From NCBI GenBank assembly GCA_017744795.1, contig JAGIAQ010000020.1, forward strand, positions 5,036 to 43,741: DNA of 38,706 nucleotides, given 5' to 3'. The notes beneath the pieces are model-generated. The model saw nothing but the letters and a program-made list of their open reading frames with translations. It was not told the DNA's origin and searched no databases. This DNA is from Niabella sp. GTDB taxonomy: Bacteria; Bacteroidota; Bacteroidia; Chitinophagales; Chitinophagaceae. The position numbers and the translations under genes were made by a program. This document shows positions 6,816-14,140 of the stretch, piece after piece; the stretch's first letter is position 1, and the number at the start of each line of letters is the position of its first letter.

Positions 6816-9407
6816 TCAGGGTTTCATCGCTTTTCTTAATGCCCCCGGAATCTGCAGCAGATCAAAATCATTTTCAAAGACCATATACTTACTCTCCCAG
6901 ATGGTAGCATATTTTTCCTTAAAATCCCGCAGCGTCTGGTAATGTTTAAAACTGCCGATCCGCGTTGAAGCGTATTTAATGATCCGCTCCGCCGGGTTAT
7001 CCGGCTGCTCCATCCCGTTTAACGGGATCATGCCCAGGTTCAGATATTTATATTTTTTTTCCTTTGCGAACTCCGTCAGTTTTACTATCATCGCATCCAT
7101 ACAGCCGCCGGGGGCTTCCAGGCGCTTCCGTATCAGGTCGTAGGTACATTCCTCCGGGGTATAATCCCTGATGATATTTAAAAACGATTGCACCGTTCCC
7201 TCCCCATCCTTTACCACAATTACGTCCTGATCCAGCATTTCATTAAAATCGAACATTCCCTGGGAAAAAACCATTTCCCGTTTTTCGAATTTATCCAGCC
7301 ACTCGTCGGAAACCTCCTGCAAGGCTGCTACAAATTCCTTTGTATGCGGCGCCCGCACTATTTCAGTGGTATATCCTTTTTTTTGCAGGCTGTTCAGCCC
7401 GTTGCGCAAGGATTTGCGGTCTTTGCCTTCCAAAGTAAATTTTGCAATTTCCATGATGGCTTCCTGACCAATAAAGATCTTCATCTTCCTTAAGTCCGAA
7501 AAATAAAACAGGCTGCTTTCATCCACCCGGTAATAAACAGTTTTTAATCCCTTCTGTTTGCAAAAGCCTTCAAATTCTTCAATCACTTCTGCTTTGTCTT
7601 CCGCCGCGCACACAGGCTCTTCCAGCACTGCAGCAAAATCATTGGCCACACGGTAAGCGACAAAAGCATCAGTAAGATCAGAAAAAAACAGTTGCTTATC
7701 AGGTGTTGTTTTGAAATAGTCAACTGCAGAACTGCCGTGCTCTTCCAGTATCTCCCTGGCCATTTCCAGTTCTGTACGAGGATCGGGCTGATGGTGACTA
7801 AAGATCCGGGGGCGCAATAGCGAATAGATCAGCAGGCTCCAGGAGCACACACCCAAAAATTTGGTTATATTGATAAAATCGCGTCCAAAATAGGTTTTAG
7901 GCACCAGCTCATCATTAGAAAAAAGCAAAAAGCTTTTTAAGCTGTAGTAAATAGATTGCTGCCAGGTAAAATCGATCCCAAAATGCCGTTTATCGATAAA
8001 ATAAAAACTAAGAAAATCAAAAATGCACACAGAGATCAAAGCAATAAAAAAGGTGGTAAACCCAATGCGCACCCATTTGCGGTTTGCCTTAATGCGATAC
8101 TGTTTGCTGTTGGTGAGCAGCAATACCAGGATGAACACTGCGAAAAGGCTTTCTTCATAATCAAGCGCCTTTATCATGTTGCCTACAATGGACAGCGCTG
8201 TAAGGATGATGGCGGCCATCCAGGCAGCACGGATGCCCTTAATAAGGTAGGCCGATGTTACCAGCAGGGCCACCCCAATCACCAATACCATTAATTTAGA
8301 TGCGTGAATAGCTTCTACCGGCATATAATAACGGTCCAGTTTCATGCGCTCGGCCAATGGCGGCGTGGCAACTGAAATGATATTTATAATGCCCAGCACA
8401 AAAATGGCCACAGCCGGAACAATTCTTGCAACCAATTGCCGCCCCCTCCATATAAAGGCAAATAACCCGAATAATAAGGGCAGCCAGAATTCAAATATCC
8501 GATACAATAAGGTCACTTCCAGCCCTTGTGTATGCGAATAACCATAACCCATAAAAATATAGATCATGGTAAACTCAACAGCGCCCAGTCCGCGCAGGAA
8601 TGGGGAAACGATCATCAACACCACCGAAATAGTATAGCCTACTGCAGCTACTTCAAACGAAGGCGTAACGTTCAACGCATACATGCTGATGAATACATGC
8701 GCAATGCCGCAGCATTCAATTCCCAAAGAAGCCCATATCGTTAAATACAGTTGTTTCCGGTTAATATCTCCGGCAAAGATCTCATCAATCGTAGTTACAA
8801 TGCCCGGAAATTTATTGGCCGTCCAATGGTATAGCCGGCCTTTCGTCCGAAAGGCCCAGGCCAGGTAAAAGACGATCGCCAAAATAACACCAAGGATCAT
8901 AAGCGACAGCCAGGCGTTGCCAAAATTATGATTATGCCACAGGGTGTAAATAACAACCGGTATACCGATCATAAATACCGTTAGCAAACCCACATATCCG
9001 TATAAGGCACTGGCCTGGTGAATTTGTGTGGAATTGAGGTTGCGGCGGCGTAGTTGAGAAGTAGTATAGGCCAGCGAGCTGATGCCACCGGCCGGCAGAA
9101 ACACGCTTAAAAAGTTGCGCTTCAAAAAAAGCTCCACCGCATCGCTCAGCCGCAAACGCAAGCCCATGGCCTTGAAGCTGTACACATACATCAGCGCCTG
9201 CAGTAAAACGTACACAATGCTCACCAGCACCCCTGCAGTTACCCATAAATGATCGGCTGCCCGTAGCTGCGGTATGATTAATTTTAACTCCTTCCGTTCG
9301 CTTTTAAAAAATACGAAGGCCAGAAGGATGATAAAAACTGCAAGGATCTCCTTCCAATAGGTTTTAGGTGAAAATTTTTTTAAGCCTTTTAGAATACGCT
9401 CCTTCAT
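6816..9407 (-). CDS. mprF: Phosphatidylglycerol lysyltransferase/flippase MprF homologue
   Basis: An 863-residue protein with the two-part layout of MprF. Residues about 15-525 hold many membrane helices (LAVFIILLAFVFF, LWVTAGVLVSIVYVLLQALMYVY and others): the flippase-like part. Residues about 540-860 are soluble and match the DUF2156 aminoacyltransferase (for example FLNIIRDYTPEECTYDL, YKYLNLGMIPLNG), which would move an amino acid, usually lysine from Lys-tRNA, to phosphatidylglycerol at the inner membrane. This reduces envelope negative charge and protects against cationic peptides in other bacteria. It follows the beta-barrel gene by 12 bases, so they are cotranscribed; an AcvB/VirJ hydrolase gene follows. 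The real amino acid and lipid are not deducible here. Confidence 0.9.
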   Translation of the reverse strand: MKERILKGLKKFSPKTYWKEILAVFIILLAFVFFKSERKELKLIIPQLRAADHLWVTAGVLVSIVYVLLQALMYVYSFKAMGLRLRLSDAVELFLKRNFLSVFLPAGGISSLAYTTSQLRRRNLNSTQIHQASALYGYVGLLTVFMIGIPVVIYTLWHNHNFGNAWLSLMILGVILAIVFYLAWAFRTKGRLYHWTANKFPGIVTTIDEIFAGDINRKQLYLTIWASLGIECCGIAHVFISMYALNVTPSFEVAAVGYTISVVLMIVSPFLRGLGAVEFTMIYIFMGYGYSHTQGLEVTLLYRIFEFWLPLLFGLFAFIWRGRQLVARIVPAVAIFVLGIINIISVATPPLAERMKLDRYYMPVEAIHASKLMVLVIGVALLVTSAYLIKGIRAAWMAAIILTALSIVGNMIKALDYEESLFAVFILVLLLTNSKQYRIKANRKWVRIGFTTFFIALISVCIFDFLSFYFIDKRHFGIDFTWQQSIYYSLKSFLLFSNDELVPKTYFGRDFINITKFLGVCSWSLLIYSLLRPRIFSHHQPDPRTELEMAREILEEHGSSAVDYFKTTPDKQLFFSDLTDAFVAYRVANDFAAVLEEPVCAAEDKAEVIEEFEGFCKQKGLKTVYYRVDESSLFYFSDLRKMKIFIGQEAIMEIAKFTLEGKDRKSLRNGLNSLQKKGYTTEIVRAPHTKEFVAALQEVSDEWLDKFEKREMVFSQGMFDFNEMLDQDVIVVKDGEGTVQSFLNIIRDYTPEECTYDLIRKRLEAPGGCMDAMIVKLTEFAKEKKYKYLNLGMIPLNGMEQPDNPAERIIKYASTRIGSFKHYQTLRDFKEKYATIWESKYMVFENDFDLLQIPGALRKAMKP

Positions 9408-9419
9408 ACAGATTTTGGT

Positions 9420-9992
9420 TTATTGTTTCAGGCGGTAAACATAGCCCAATTTACCTGTAATTCCATGTGGGTTCACGTCCAAATTATTAGAGGATAAGTG
9501 AAACCCTTTCATACCGAATTCTGCAAAGAAACCAGACCGCGGCGACAAATAATAATTGGTTCCCAAACCGGCGGCTCCATAAAAGCCGAATTCTTTTATA
9601 TGGTAACGCGGACCCGGGTTATCCTGGTATTCTTTGTAATAACTGCTATAGGTAATGCCCTGCTGCAAATGAATATAGGGCGCCCAGGTTCTTCCGGCGC
9701 CTAATTTATAGTATTCGCTGACGTAAACGGGCACAAAATGCAGGTGATATAAGTTCCAGCCATTATCATTATGGGTGGGAGTATGAGCATATTCGATACC
9801 CGCGCCCAGCTCCCACTTTTTCCCGAACTCTTTATTATAGGAAGCGCTCAGTCCCGAAAAATTATTTCCATGGGTGCTGTGTAAAAATTCGATATTCCCC
9901 CGCAGGGTTGTAACAGATTGTGCCTGCGCACCAACTATACTAATGAATGCAATAACTGCATAAACAAAGGCTTTATTCCATTTAAAGCTCAT
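9420..9992 (-). CDS. Outer-membrane beta-barrel protein upstream of mprF
   Basis: About 190 residues: signal peptide (AFVYAVIAFISIVGAQAQ), then alternating strands with aromatic ends (YNKEFGKKWELGAGIEY, GFYGAAGLGTNYYLS) and a C-terminal strand GKLGYVYRLKQ, typical of a small 8-stranded barrel. No named family recognised. Two ATG starts are possible: 9990-9992 (used here, giving the most compact signal peptide and an 18-base leader) and 10008-10010, which would be leaderless from the promoter box at 10014-10021. mprF begins 12 bases after its stop, so this is the first gene of the mprF operon. Confidence 0.75.
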   Translation of the reverse strand: MSFKWNKAFVYAVIAFISIVGAQAQSVTTLRGNIEFLHSTHGNNFSGLSASYNKEFGKKWELGAGIEYAHTPTHNDNGWNLYHLHFVPVYVSEYYKLGAGRTWAPYIHLQQGITYSSYYKEYQDNPGPRYHIKEFGFYGAAGLGTNYYLSPRSGFFAEFGMKGFHLSSNNLDVNPHGITGKLGYVYRLKQ

Positions 9993-10013
9993 CCATAAAA
10001 ACAATTCCATACG

Positions 10014-10021
10014 CAAAAATA
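10014..10021 (-). promoter_or_regulatory. -7 box of the barrel-mprF operon
   Basis: TATTTTTG on the minus strand matches the Bacteroidetes TAnnTTTG box. A TTTG 17 bases upstream (10039-10042) can serve as the -33 element; that element lies inside the terminator hairpin at 10026-10053. The predicted start of transcription is about 10010. Confidence 0.55.
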
Positions 10022-10025
10022 CAGC

Positions 10026-10053
10026 AAAAAAACAACCCCAAAGAATGGGGTTG
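10026..10053 (-). terminator. Intrinsic terminator ahead of the barrel-mprF operon
   Basis: Minus-strand stem CAACCCC (10053-10047), loop ATTCTTT, GGGGTTG (10039-10033), then seven T (10032-10026). It ends any transcript started near 10154, only 16 bases before the next gene could start. Confidence 0.75.
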
Positions 10054-10154
10054 ACTCTGCATGTAACCTTTAACCAAAACCTATAAGTTAAATTCCTTTA
10101 TTACTTTATTTTTTTTCTTATCAATCCCTGTATTCAGGTTGTTTGTTATTGACA
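10026..10154 (-). ncRNA. Candidate small transcript of about 128 nt
   Basis: Bounded by a -7-like box TACATTTA (10165-10158), which carries the LytTR-linked motif 40 bases upstream, and by a good intrinsic terminator (10053-10026). It resembles no RNA family I know. A 24-codon frame (10155-10081, MSITNNLNTGIDKKKNKVIK...) almost fills its first half, so it may be a small mRNA. Its ATG falls at or one base before the predicted start of transcription, so translation would have to be leaderless. Confidence 0.35.
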
Positions 10155-10155
10155 T
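10081..10155 (-). CDS. Possible 24-residue peptide
   Basis: The frame encodes MSITNNLNTGIDKKKN followed by KVIKEFNL and a TAG stop. It is lysine-rich (6 of 24). It starts two bases after a -7-like box and ends 28 bases before a terminator, so it is framed like a tiny transcription unit. No family is recognised, and a chance frame of this length in A/T-rich DNA is quite possible. Confidence 0.2.
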   Translation of the reverse strand: MSITNNLNTGIDKKKNKVIKEFNL

Positions 10156-10157
10156 TG

Positions 10158-10225
10158 TAAATGTAGCGCTGAAATCAAATCCCAAAAGAGAACAATAGGC
10201 TAAACGGCAAAAACAGTCGGCGAAA
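10158..10225 (-). promoter_or_regulatory. LytTR-linked promoter motif, copy 1
   Basis: The 33-bp motif is at 10193-10225. Minus-strand core CGA-N6-TTGCC with TTTC before it and CTATTG after it. It is 26 of 33 identical to copy 2 (10758-10790). The -7-like box TACATTTA starts exactly 40 bases after TTGCC (10165-10158). The motif holds two similar words, TTCGCCGA and TTTGCCGT, in direct orientation 13 bases apart, which would suit a dimeric activator. Confidence 0.6.
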
Positions 10226-10397
10226 CGGTTACGGCAGCTTTTGAAAAGGTTCTCCTATAATGCAGTCAACCAAAAATTCAGGCAAGGAACTTAAAAAAAT
10301 TCCGGCAAGGCGGCGAGACGATATGTTAACACCAATCGAAGAATAAGACGTTCCCGCCTTTTCGCCTTCCCGGCTCTCAACTTTGGTCAACCGCAAC
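10226..10397. other. Intergenic stretch without a gene
   Basis: Nothing coding is supported. It holds an imperfect GGAA/TTCC inverted pair (about 10287-10305) and G/C-rich words AAGGCG and CGCCTT that recur in the gap at 24710-24760, a degenerate mini-repeat of unknown role. Confidence 0.4.
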
Positions 10398-10421
10398 AAA
10401 AAGCCCCGGGATTACCGGGGC
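10398..10421 (-). terminator. Terminator of the KKDGT-repeat gene
   Basis: Minus-strand stem GCCCCGG, five-base loop TAATC, CCGGGGC followed by five T (10402-10398). It starts 23 bases after the stop of the gene at 10445-10684. Confidence 0.8.
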
Positions 10422-10444
10422 CAACAATCAAAACTCAAAACGTA

Positions 10445-10684
10445 CTATTTTTTCTTATTTTCTTTATAACGTTTATCCGGTGTGCCGTCTTTTTTTACAT
10501 GTTTATTTTCTTTATAGCGTTTATCCAGCGTACCATCTTTTTTTACATGCTCTGCATGAGTGGCTGTTACTGTTTTTGTTGTTGCTGCTTTAGCAGGTTT
10601 TGTTTGTGCAGGAGCAGCGGTTTGCGCCTGTGTAGCCAGGCTAAAGCTGATGAAAGTTAATACAGCAATAAAAAGTTTTTTCAT
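10445..10684 (-). CDS. Small secreted KKDGT-repeat protein
   Basis: 79 residues: signal peptide (LFIAVLTFISFSLATQAQ), an Ala/Thr/Lys linker, then two exact-length 16-residue repeats, HVKKDGTLDKRYKENK and HVKKDGTPDKRYKENK, and a lysine tail. The mature protein is very basic (predicted strongly cationic) and likely disordered. Similar KKDGTPDKRYK repeats occur in small exported proteins of other Bacteroidetes; no function is established to my knowledge. It has its own promoter, with the 33-bp motif at 10758-10790 and a -7-like box at 10723-10730 giving a leader of about 35 bases, and its own terminator, so it is a single-gene unit under the putative LytTR-linked control. Confidence 0.8.
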   Translation of the reverse strand: MKKLFIAVLTFISFSLATQAQTAAPAQTKPAKAATTKTVTATHAEHVKKDGTLDKRYKENKHVKKDGTPDKRYKENKKK

Positions 10685-10722
10685 GTTTCGTGTTATTTAG
10701 TTAAAAGTTAAAAATGTTGTTA

Positions 10723-10790
10723 TAAAGCTAAATAAAATTGCAATTAAAATCAAGCGGCAATAGCCCAAAAGGCAAAAATAATCGATGAAA
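10723..10790 (-). promoter_or_regulatory. LytTR-linked promoter motif, copy 2
   Basis: The motif is at 10758-10790: core CGA-N6-TTGCC, preceded by TTTCAT and followed by CTATTG. The -7-like box TAGCTTTA (10730-10723) starts exactly 40 bases after TTGCC, as in copies 1 and 3. It drives the KKDGT-repeat gene and lies just past the stop of the hybrid kinase gene. Confidence 0.65.
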
Positions 10791-10797
10791 TTTCCGG

Positions 10798-12978
10798 CTA
10801 CCGGTACACTTTATTATAATACGCTATCACTTCCGCCAGCACAAGGCGGCTTATTTGCTGCAGCGCATTCATGCCGGCCTGCCTTTCAGCATCTTTTTCA
10901 TCTTTTTCCAGGGTTTCAAGGTAAGGATAGAGCGCTTCGTCGAGCCCCAGCACACTCACTGTAGTTTTCATACTGTGCACTATTTTCAGCACCGGCTCGG
11001 GGGCGCCCGCTGTAATCCGGGTAGTTAACGTGTTCAGCTGTTCCGGGTATAGTTCAAGAAATTGTTTAAAAACCTCCTCCTCGTACTCTTTATTTCCCCG
11101 GCTGACGCTGGCGAGATATTCCAATTTAAGGTATTGCAACCCCTGCGGCTGCTCAGCACTTCGATTCGGCGTATCTTCATCCTGCAGCCCATGAGCGATC
11201 ATTTTCTTCAGCTCCGATTCATTGATCGGCTTTGCAAGATATTCATTCATACCCGCCGCTATACAGCGCTCTTTTTCCCCCGGAAGCGCATCAGCCGTCA
11301 TGGCCACTATCGGCGTCTCTATTTTTAAATCATTCCGGATCACGCCCGCAGTGGTGTACCCATCTGCCACCGGCATCTGGATATCCATCAAAATCAGCGC
11401 ATACTTTTGTGTTTTTAAATAAGCGATCGCTTCTGCGCCATTACCGGCCACATCAAAATCAATAGCCCAATTCTTTAGTAATTGCTGCAACAATAGCTGG
11501 TTCAGTTCGTTGTCCTCCACTATCAATATTTTCTTACCGGCTGAAGGGAGCAGCTCCACCTCTTCGCCGGTATCCTGTGCTGCAACCGGGTTCCCTCCGG
11601 CTATCCGAAACGGCAGCGCAATAGTAAAAGAAGAGCCCCACCCTTTTTTGCTGTGCACTTTAATAACTCCACTCATCAGATGCACCAGGTCTTTAACAAT
11701 GGACAGCCCCAGCCCGGTACCGCCATATCTTCTTGCAATCCCTTCATCGCTCTGCTGAAACCGTTCAAAAATGGCCGCCTCCTCCCGCTCCGTCATGCCG
11801 ATACCGGTGTCCACCACTTCAATTTTCAGCGTTATTTCTTCATCATTTTTTTTCAAATTGGTTACCATCACATGCACCGATCCTTTGTCTGTGAATTTGA
11901 TAGCATTGCCCACCAGGTTTACGATCAGTTGTGTAACACGCACGGCATCTCCCAGCAGGAACCGGGGAACAGCATCATCAATGGTAACGATAAATTCCAA
12001 TCCCTTCTCAATGCACTTTTGGTTGTAGATATTCCGAATGTCGGAAAACGTATGGCGTACTTCAAAAGGGGCGTATTCCACCACCATCATCCCCGCCTCA
12101 ATTTTTGAAATATCCAGGATATTATTTACGATCTGCAACAGGTTTTCACCGGCCTTATGTATTAACCCGGTATAACTTCCGGCCTGCGCCGGCAGCTCCG
12201 GCTCCTGTTTTAATAAACCCGTAAACCCGAGTATGGCATTTAGCGGCGTTCGTATTTCATGGCTCATATTAGCAAGGAAGTTTTCTTTTACCCGGGCCGA
12301 TTGACGGGCCTTGAGCTCCGACAGGTTCAGCCGGTGGATCAGCCGCTGCTGTTCGATCATTTTATAGGAGATATACCCGAATGCAATGAGCGAGGTTATC
12401 GCCGCAACAATGGCCAGGATCGTTCCAAAAGTTTTCGCCTGTCTTCCGCTATTATCTGCGCCACGAATGAGCTGCGTAACATTCACCTGGTAACGCTCAT
12501 CGATCTGATTGGACAACCAGCGGATCGAATCACTGAGCAATTGCCCCGCCTGGGTATTAATTAATTTCTCCGCCGAATCTTTACCATCGCCGGCAAAAGT
12601 GCGCAACACTTCGGTGTTCATATTCACTTTCCGGGTTACCAGCTGCCGCAGCTCCTGGACACTGGCGCCAATGGTCTGATTGGTTTCAAAAGAATCGAGC
12701 AATTGAAACGAGTTATCAATGCGTTTGATCTGTTGCTGAAAACGGCCATCCTTCAGGTCTTCCCCGCGTATGACAATACTTTTTGCTTCCGCTTCCAGCT
12801 GTGCCACGTTTTTTTGAACCTGCTGCAATTCGTCTTTTACCTTCAAAACACTCATCAGGTCTTCGTTGCCATTGATCAGCTCATTGATGCTCCTGTTAGA
12901 ATTGAATTGCAGGAAGGCAATCGCGGCGATAGCCGTTATAAAAGTGGCAACAAGGATATAACGAAAGGATGACTTCAT
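10798..12978 (-). CDS. Hybrid histidine kinase with receiver and Hpt domains
   Basis: A 726-residue membrane kinase. Two membrane helices (about 7-25 and 184-206) flank a mainly helical extracytoplasmic domain of about 155 residues resembling CHASE3. The transmitter follows: His240 in MSHEIRTPLN, N-box LVGNAIKFTDKGS, DTGIGMT and GGTGLGLSI. Then a receiver (about 493-610: KILIVEDNELNQ, phospho-Asp in ALILMDIQMP, Lys in YLAKPI) and a C-terminal Hpt-like bundle with His in KIVHSMK. This gives an internal His-Asp-His relay whose last step could go to the LytTR regulator encoded upstream in the same direction. Between them lies a 71-residue membrane protein gene, 48 bases away. Confidence 0.93.
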   Translation of the reverse strand: MKSSFRYILVATFITAIAAIAFLQFNSNRSINELINGNEDLMSVLKVKDELQQVQKNVAQLEAEAKSIVIRGEDLKDGRFQQQIKRIDNSFQLLDSFETNQTIGASVQELRQLVTRKVNMNTEVLRTFAGDGKDSAEKLINTQAGQLLSDSIRWLSNQIDERYQVNVTQLIRGADNSGRQAKTFGTILAIVAAITSLIAFGYISYKMIEQQRLIHRLNLSELKARQSARVKENFLANMSHEIRTPLNAILGFTGLLKQEPELPAQAGSYTGLIHKAGENLLQIVNNILDISKIEAGMMVVEYAPFEVRHTFSDIRNIYNQKCIEKGLEFIVTIDDAVPRFLLGDAVRVTQLIVNLVGNAIKFTDKGSVHVMVTNLKKNDEEITLKIEVVDTGIGMTEREEAAIFERFQQSDEGIARRYGGTGLGLSIVKDLVHLMSGVIKVHSKKGWGSSFTIALPFRIAGGNPVAAQDTGEEVELLPSAGKKILIVEDNELNQLLLQQLLKNWAIDFDVAGNGAEAIAYLKTQKYALILMDIQMPVADGYTTAGVIRNDLKIETPIVAMTADALPGEKERCIAAGMNEYLAKPINESELKKMIAHGLQDEDTPNRSAEQPQGLQYLKLEYLASVSRGNKEYEEEVFKQFLELYPEQLNTLTTRITAGAPEPVLKIVHSMKTTVSVLGLDEALYPYLETLEKDEKDAERQAGMNALQQISRLVLAEVIAYYNKVYR

Positions 12979-13026
12979 GCAACGGAATTCCCTTCAAACC
13001 TACATAAAATTTTTCATCCGGATCGA

Positions 13027-13242
13027 TCAGTAATCATCCCTGCGGTTAGCAGTGATGCTCCAGAACAATTTTACAAATAATACAATGTCTGCTATGATCA
13101 GCAGGGAAATCAGTAAGACGATGAACCAGTTTTTTATAACATACAACTGGTAGAGTAAACCATAGATTAACCCGATAAGCATTACCGCAGTAGCTACCAT
13201 TAATATAATGTTCCTGCTGTTCACCTGGTATTTCACATTCAT
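13027..13242 (-). CDS. Small membrane protein with two helices
   Basis: 71 residues with two membrane segments (about 12-32, IILMVATAVMLIGLIYGLLY, and 40-62, FIVLLISLLIIADIVLFVKLF), short basic ends, and no recognised family. It lies between the LytTR regulator gene (84-base gap) and the hybrid kinase gene (48-base gap). A copy of the 33-bp motif stands directly upstream, and the -7-like box TATTTTCA (13253-13246) would place the transcription start on the A of its ATG, a leaderless message. It may be a partner of the kinase, but that rests on position alone. Confidence 0.65.
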   Translation of the reverse strand: MNVKYQVNSRNIILMVATAVMLIGLIYGLLYQLYVIKNWFIVLLISLLIIADIVLFVKLFWSITANRRDDY

Positions 13243-13245
13243 CTA

Positions 13246-13313
13246 TGAAAATACCTTCATTGCCCGGGCAGTTCCTTAAAAAATCGCCGAATCGGCAATA
13301 AGGGTCGATAAAA
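13246..13313 (-). promoter_or_regulatory. LytTR-linked promoter motif, copy 3
   Basis: The motif is at 13281-13313: ATCGA-N6-TTGCC in the same frame as copies 1 and 2 (23 of 33 identical to copy 2). A weaker -7-like box TATTTTCA starts 40 bases after TTGCC. It lies between the LytTR regulator gene and the small-membrane-protein/kinase genes, so it could let the system adjust its own kinase. Confidence 0.5.
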
Positions 13314-13325
13314 AAAGAAGGGGAG

Positions 13326-14024
13326 TTACAGGATATTTAATCGTTTATTCAGGCTGTTCCGGTATCCGTCTGCCACAGGCACTGCTTTATCCTGTAAAAT
13401 AAGCGTTCCCTGCTCTATGCTGTCAATTTTATCTACCGCAACAATATAAGAACGGTGCACCCGTATAAACTTATTCGGCGGCAGGCGTTCTTCCACGCTC
13501 TTGAGCGGGCTATGCACCGCATAGAATTTTTTTGCCGTATGCAGTTTTACATAATCGCCCATGGCCTCAGCAAACAGGATTTCGTTAAAGCTGAGCCGCT
13601 TTACCACGTTGGAATCCCGGATAAAAATAAATTCATCATTATTTACACTTACATCGGCATCGTTGCTTTCAATAATTTCCCGGGCGCGGTCAATTGCCTG
13701 CATGAACCGGGCCGGCTGAACAGGCTTGGTAATATAATCTGCTACATTCAGTTCAAAAGCCTCAAAGGCGTAATCCTTCTTGGCGGAGATAAATATAATC
13801 ACAGGTTTATCGGCCCCCAGATTGCGGGTCAGTTCCAATCCGGTTATGCCATCCATCTCCACATCCAGTAATAGCAAATCGACGGAATTTTCTTTCAGCA
13901 GATTATGCGCCTCCATGGCACTTGCCGCCTCTCCAACCATTTTAAGATCGTTAATCTGACTGGCCAGTTGTTTCAGGGTAGTACGCGCAAGCTTATTATC
14001 GTCTACAATAAGACATCTGATCAT
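13326..14024 (-). CDS. LytTR-family response regulator
   Basis: 232 residues. Receiver (1-120): VDDN at 7-10, phospho-acceptor Asp54 in LLLLDVEM, Lys in YITKPVQ. LytTR DNA-binding domain (about 130-232): FIFIRDSNVVKRLSFNEILFAEAMGDYVKLHT, then KFIRVHRSYIVAV and DGYRNSLNKRL, a clear match to the family. These regulators bind direct-repeat sites near promoters. It is the first gene of a leftward series with the small membrane protein and hybrid kinase genes, and is the obvious candidate to bind the three 33-bp motifs in this region. Confidence 0.95.
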   Translation of the reverse strand: MIRCLIVDDNKLARTTLKQLASQINDLKMVGEAASAMEAHNLLKENSVDLLLLDVEMDGITGLELTRNLGADKPVIIFISAKKDYAFEAFELNVADYITKPVQPARFMQAIDRAREIIESNDADVSVNNDEFIFIRDSNVVKRLSFNEILFAEAMGDYVKLHTAKKFYAVHSPLKSVEERLPPNKFIRVHRSYIVAVDKIDSIEQGTLILQDKAVPVADGYRNSLNKRLNIL

Positions 14025-14140
14025 AGATTTTCATTTGATACCAATGGTGTCAAAAATAGCGGATATTCCTTGTATCCCTCCGTATTCCTTGTTTTTTAGT
14101 AAAAAATAAATAAATTGTATCAGCACTAAAATCCTTCGCC

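Noticed and set aside
10081-10155. Lysine-rich 24-codon frame as an attenuator leader coupling Lys-tRNA supply to mprF
   Set aside because: Attractive because MprF uses Lys-tRNA, but the barrel-mprF operon has its own -7 box after the terminator, the ATG sits at or before the predicted transcription start, and the only antiterminator pairing I find (GGGATTG with CAACCCC) has a mismatch.
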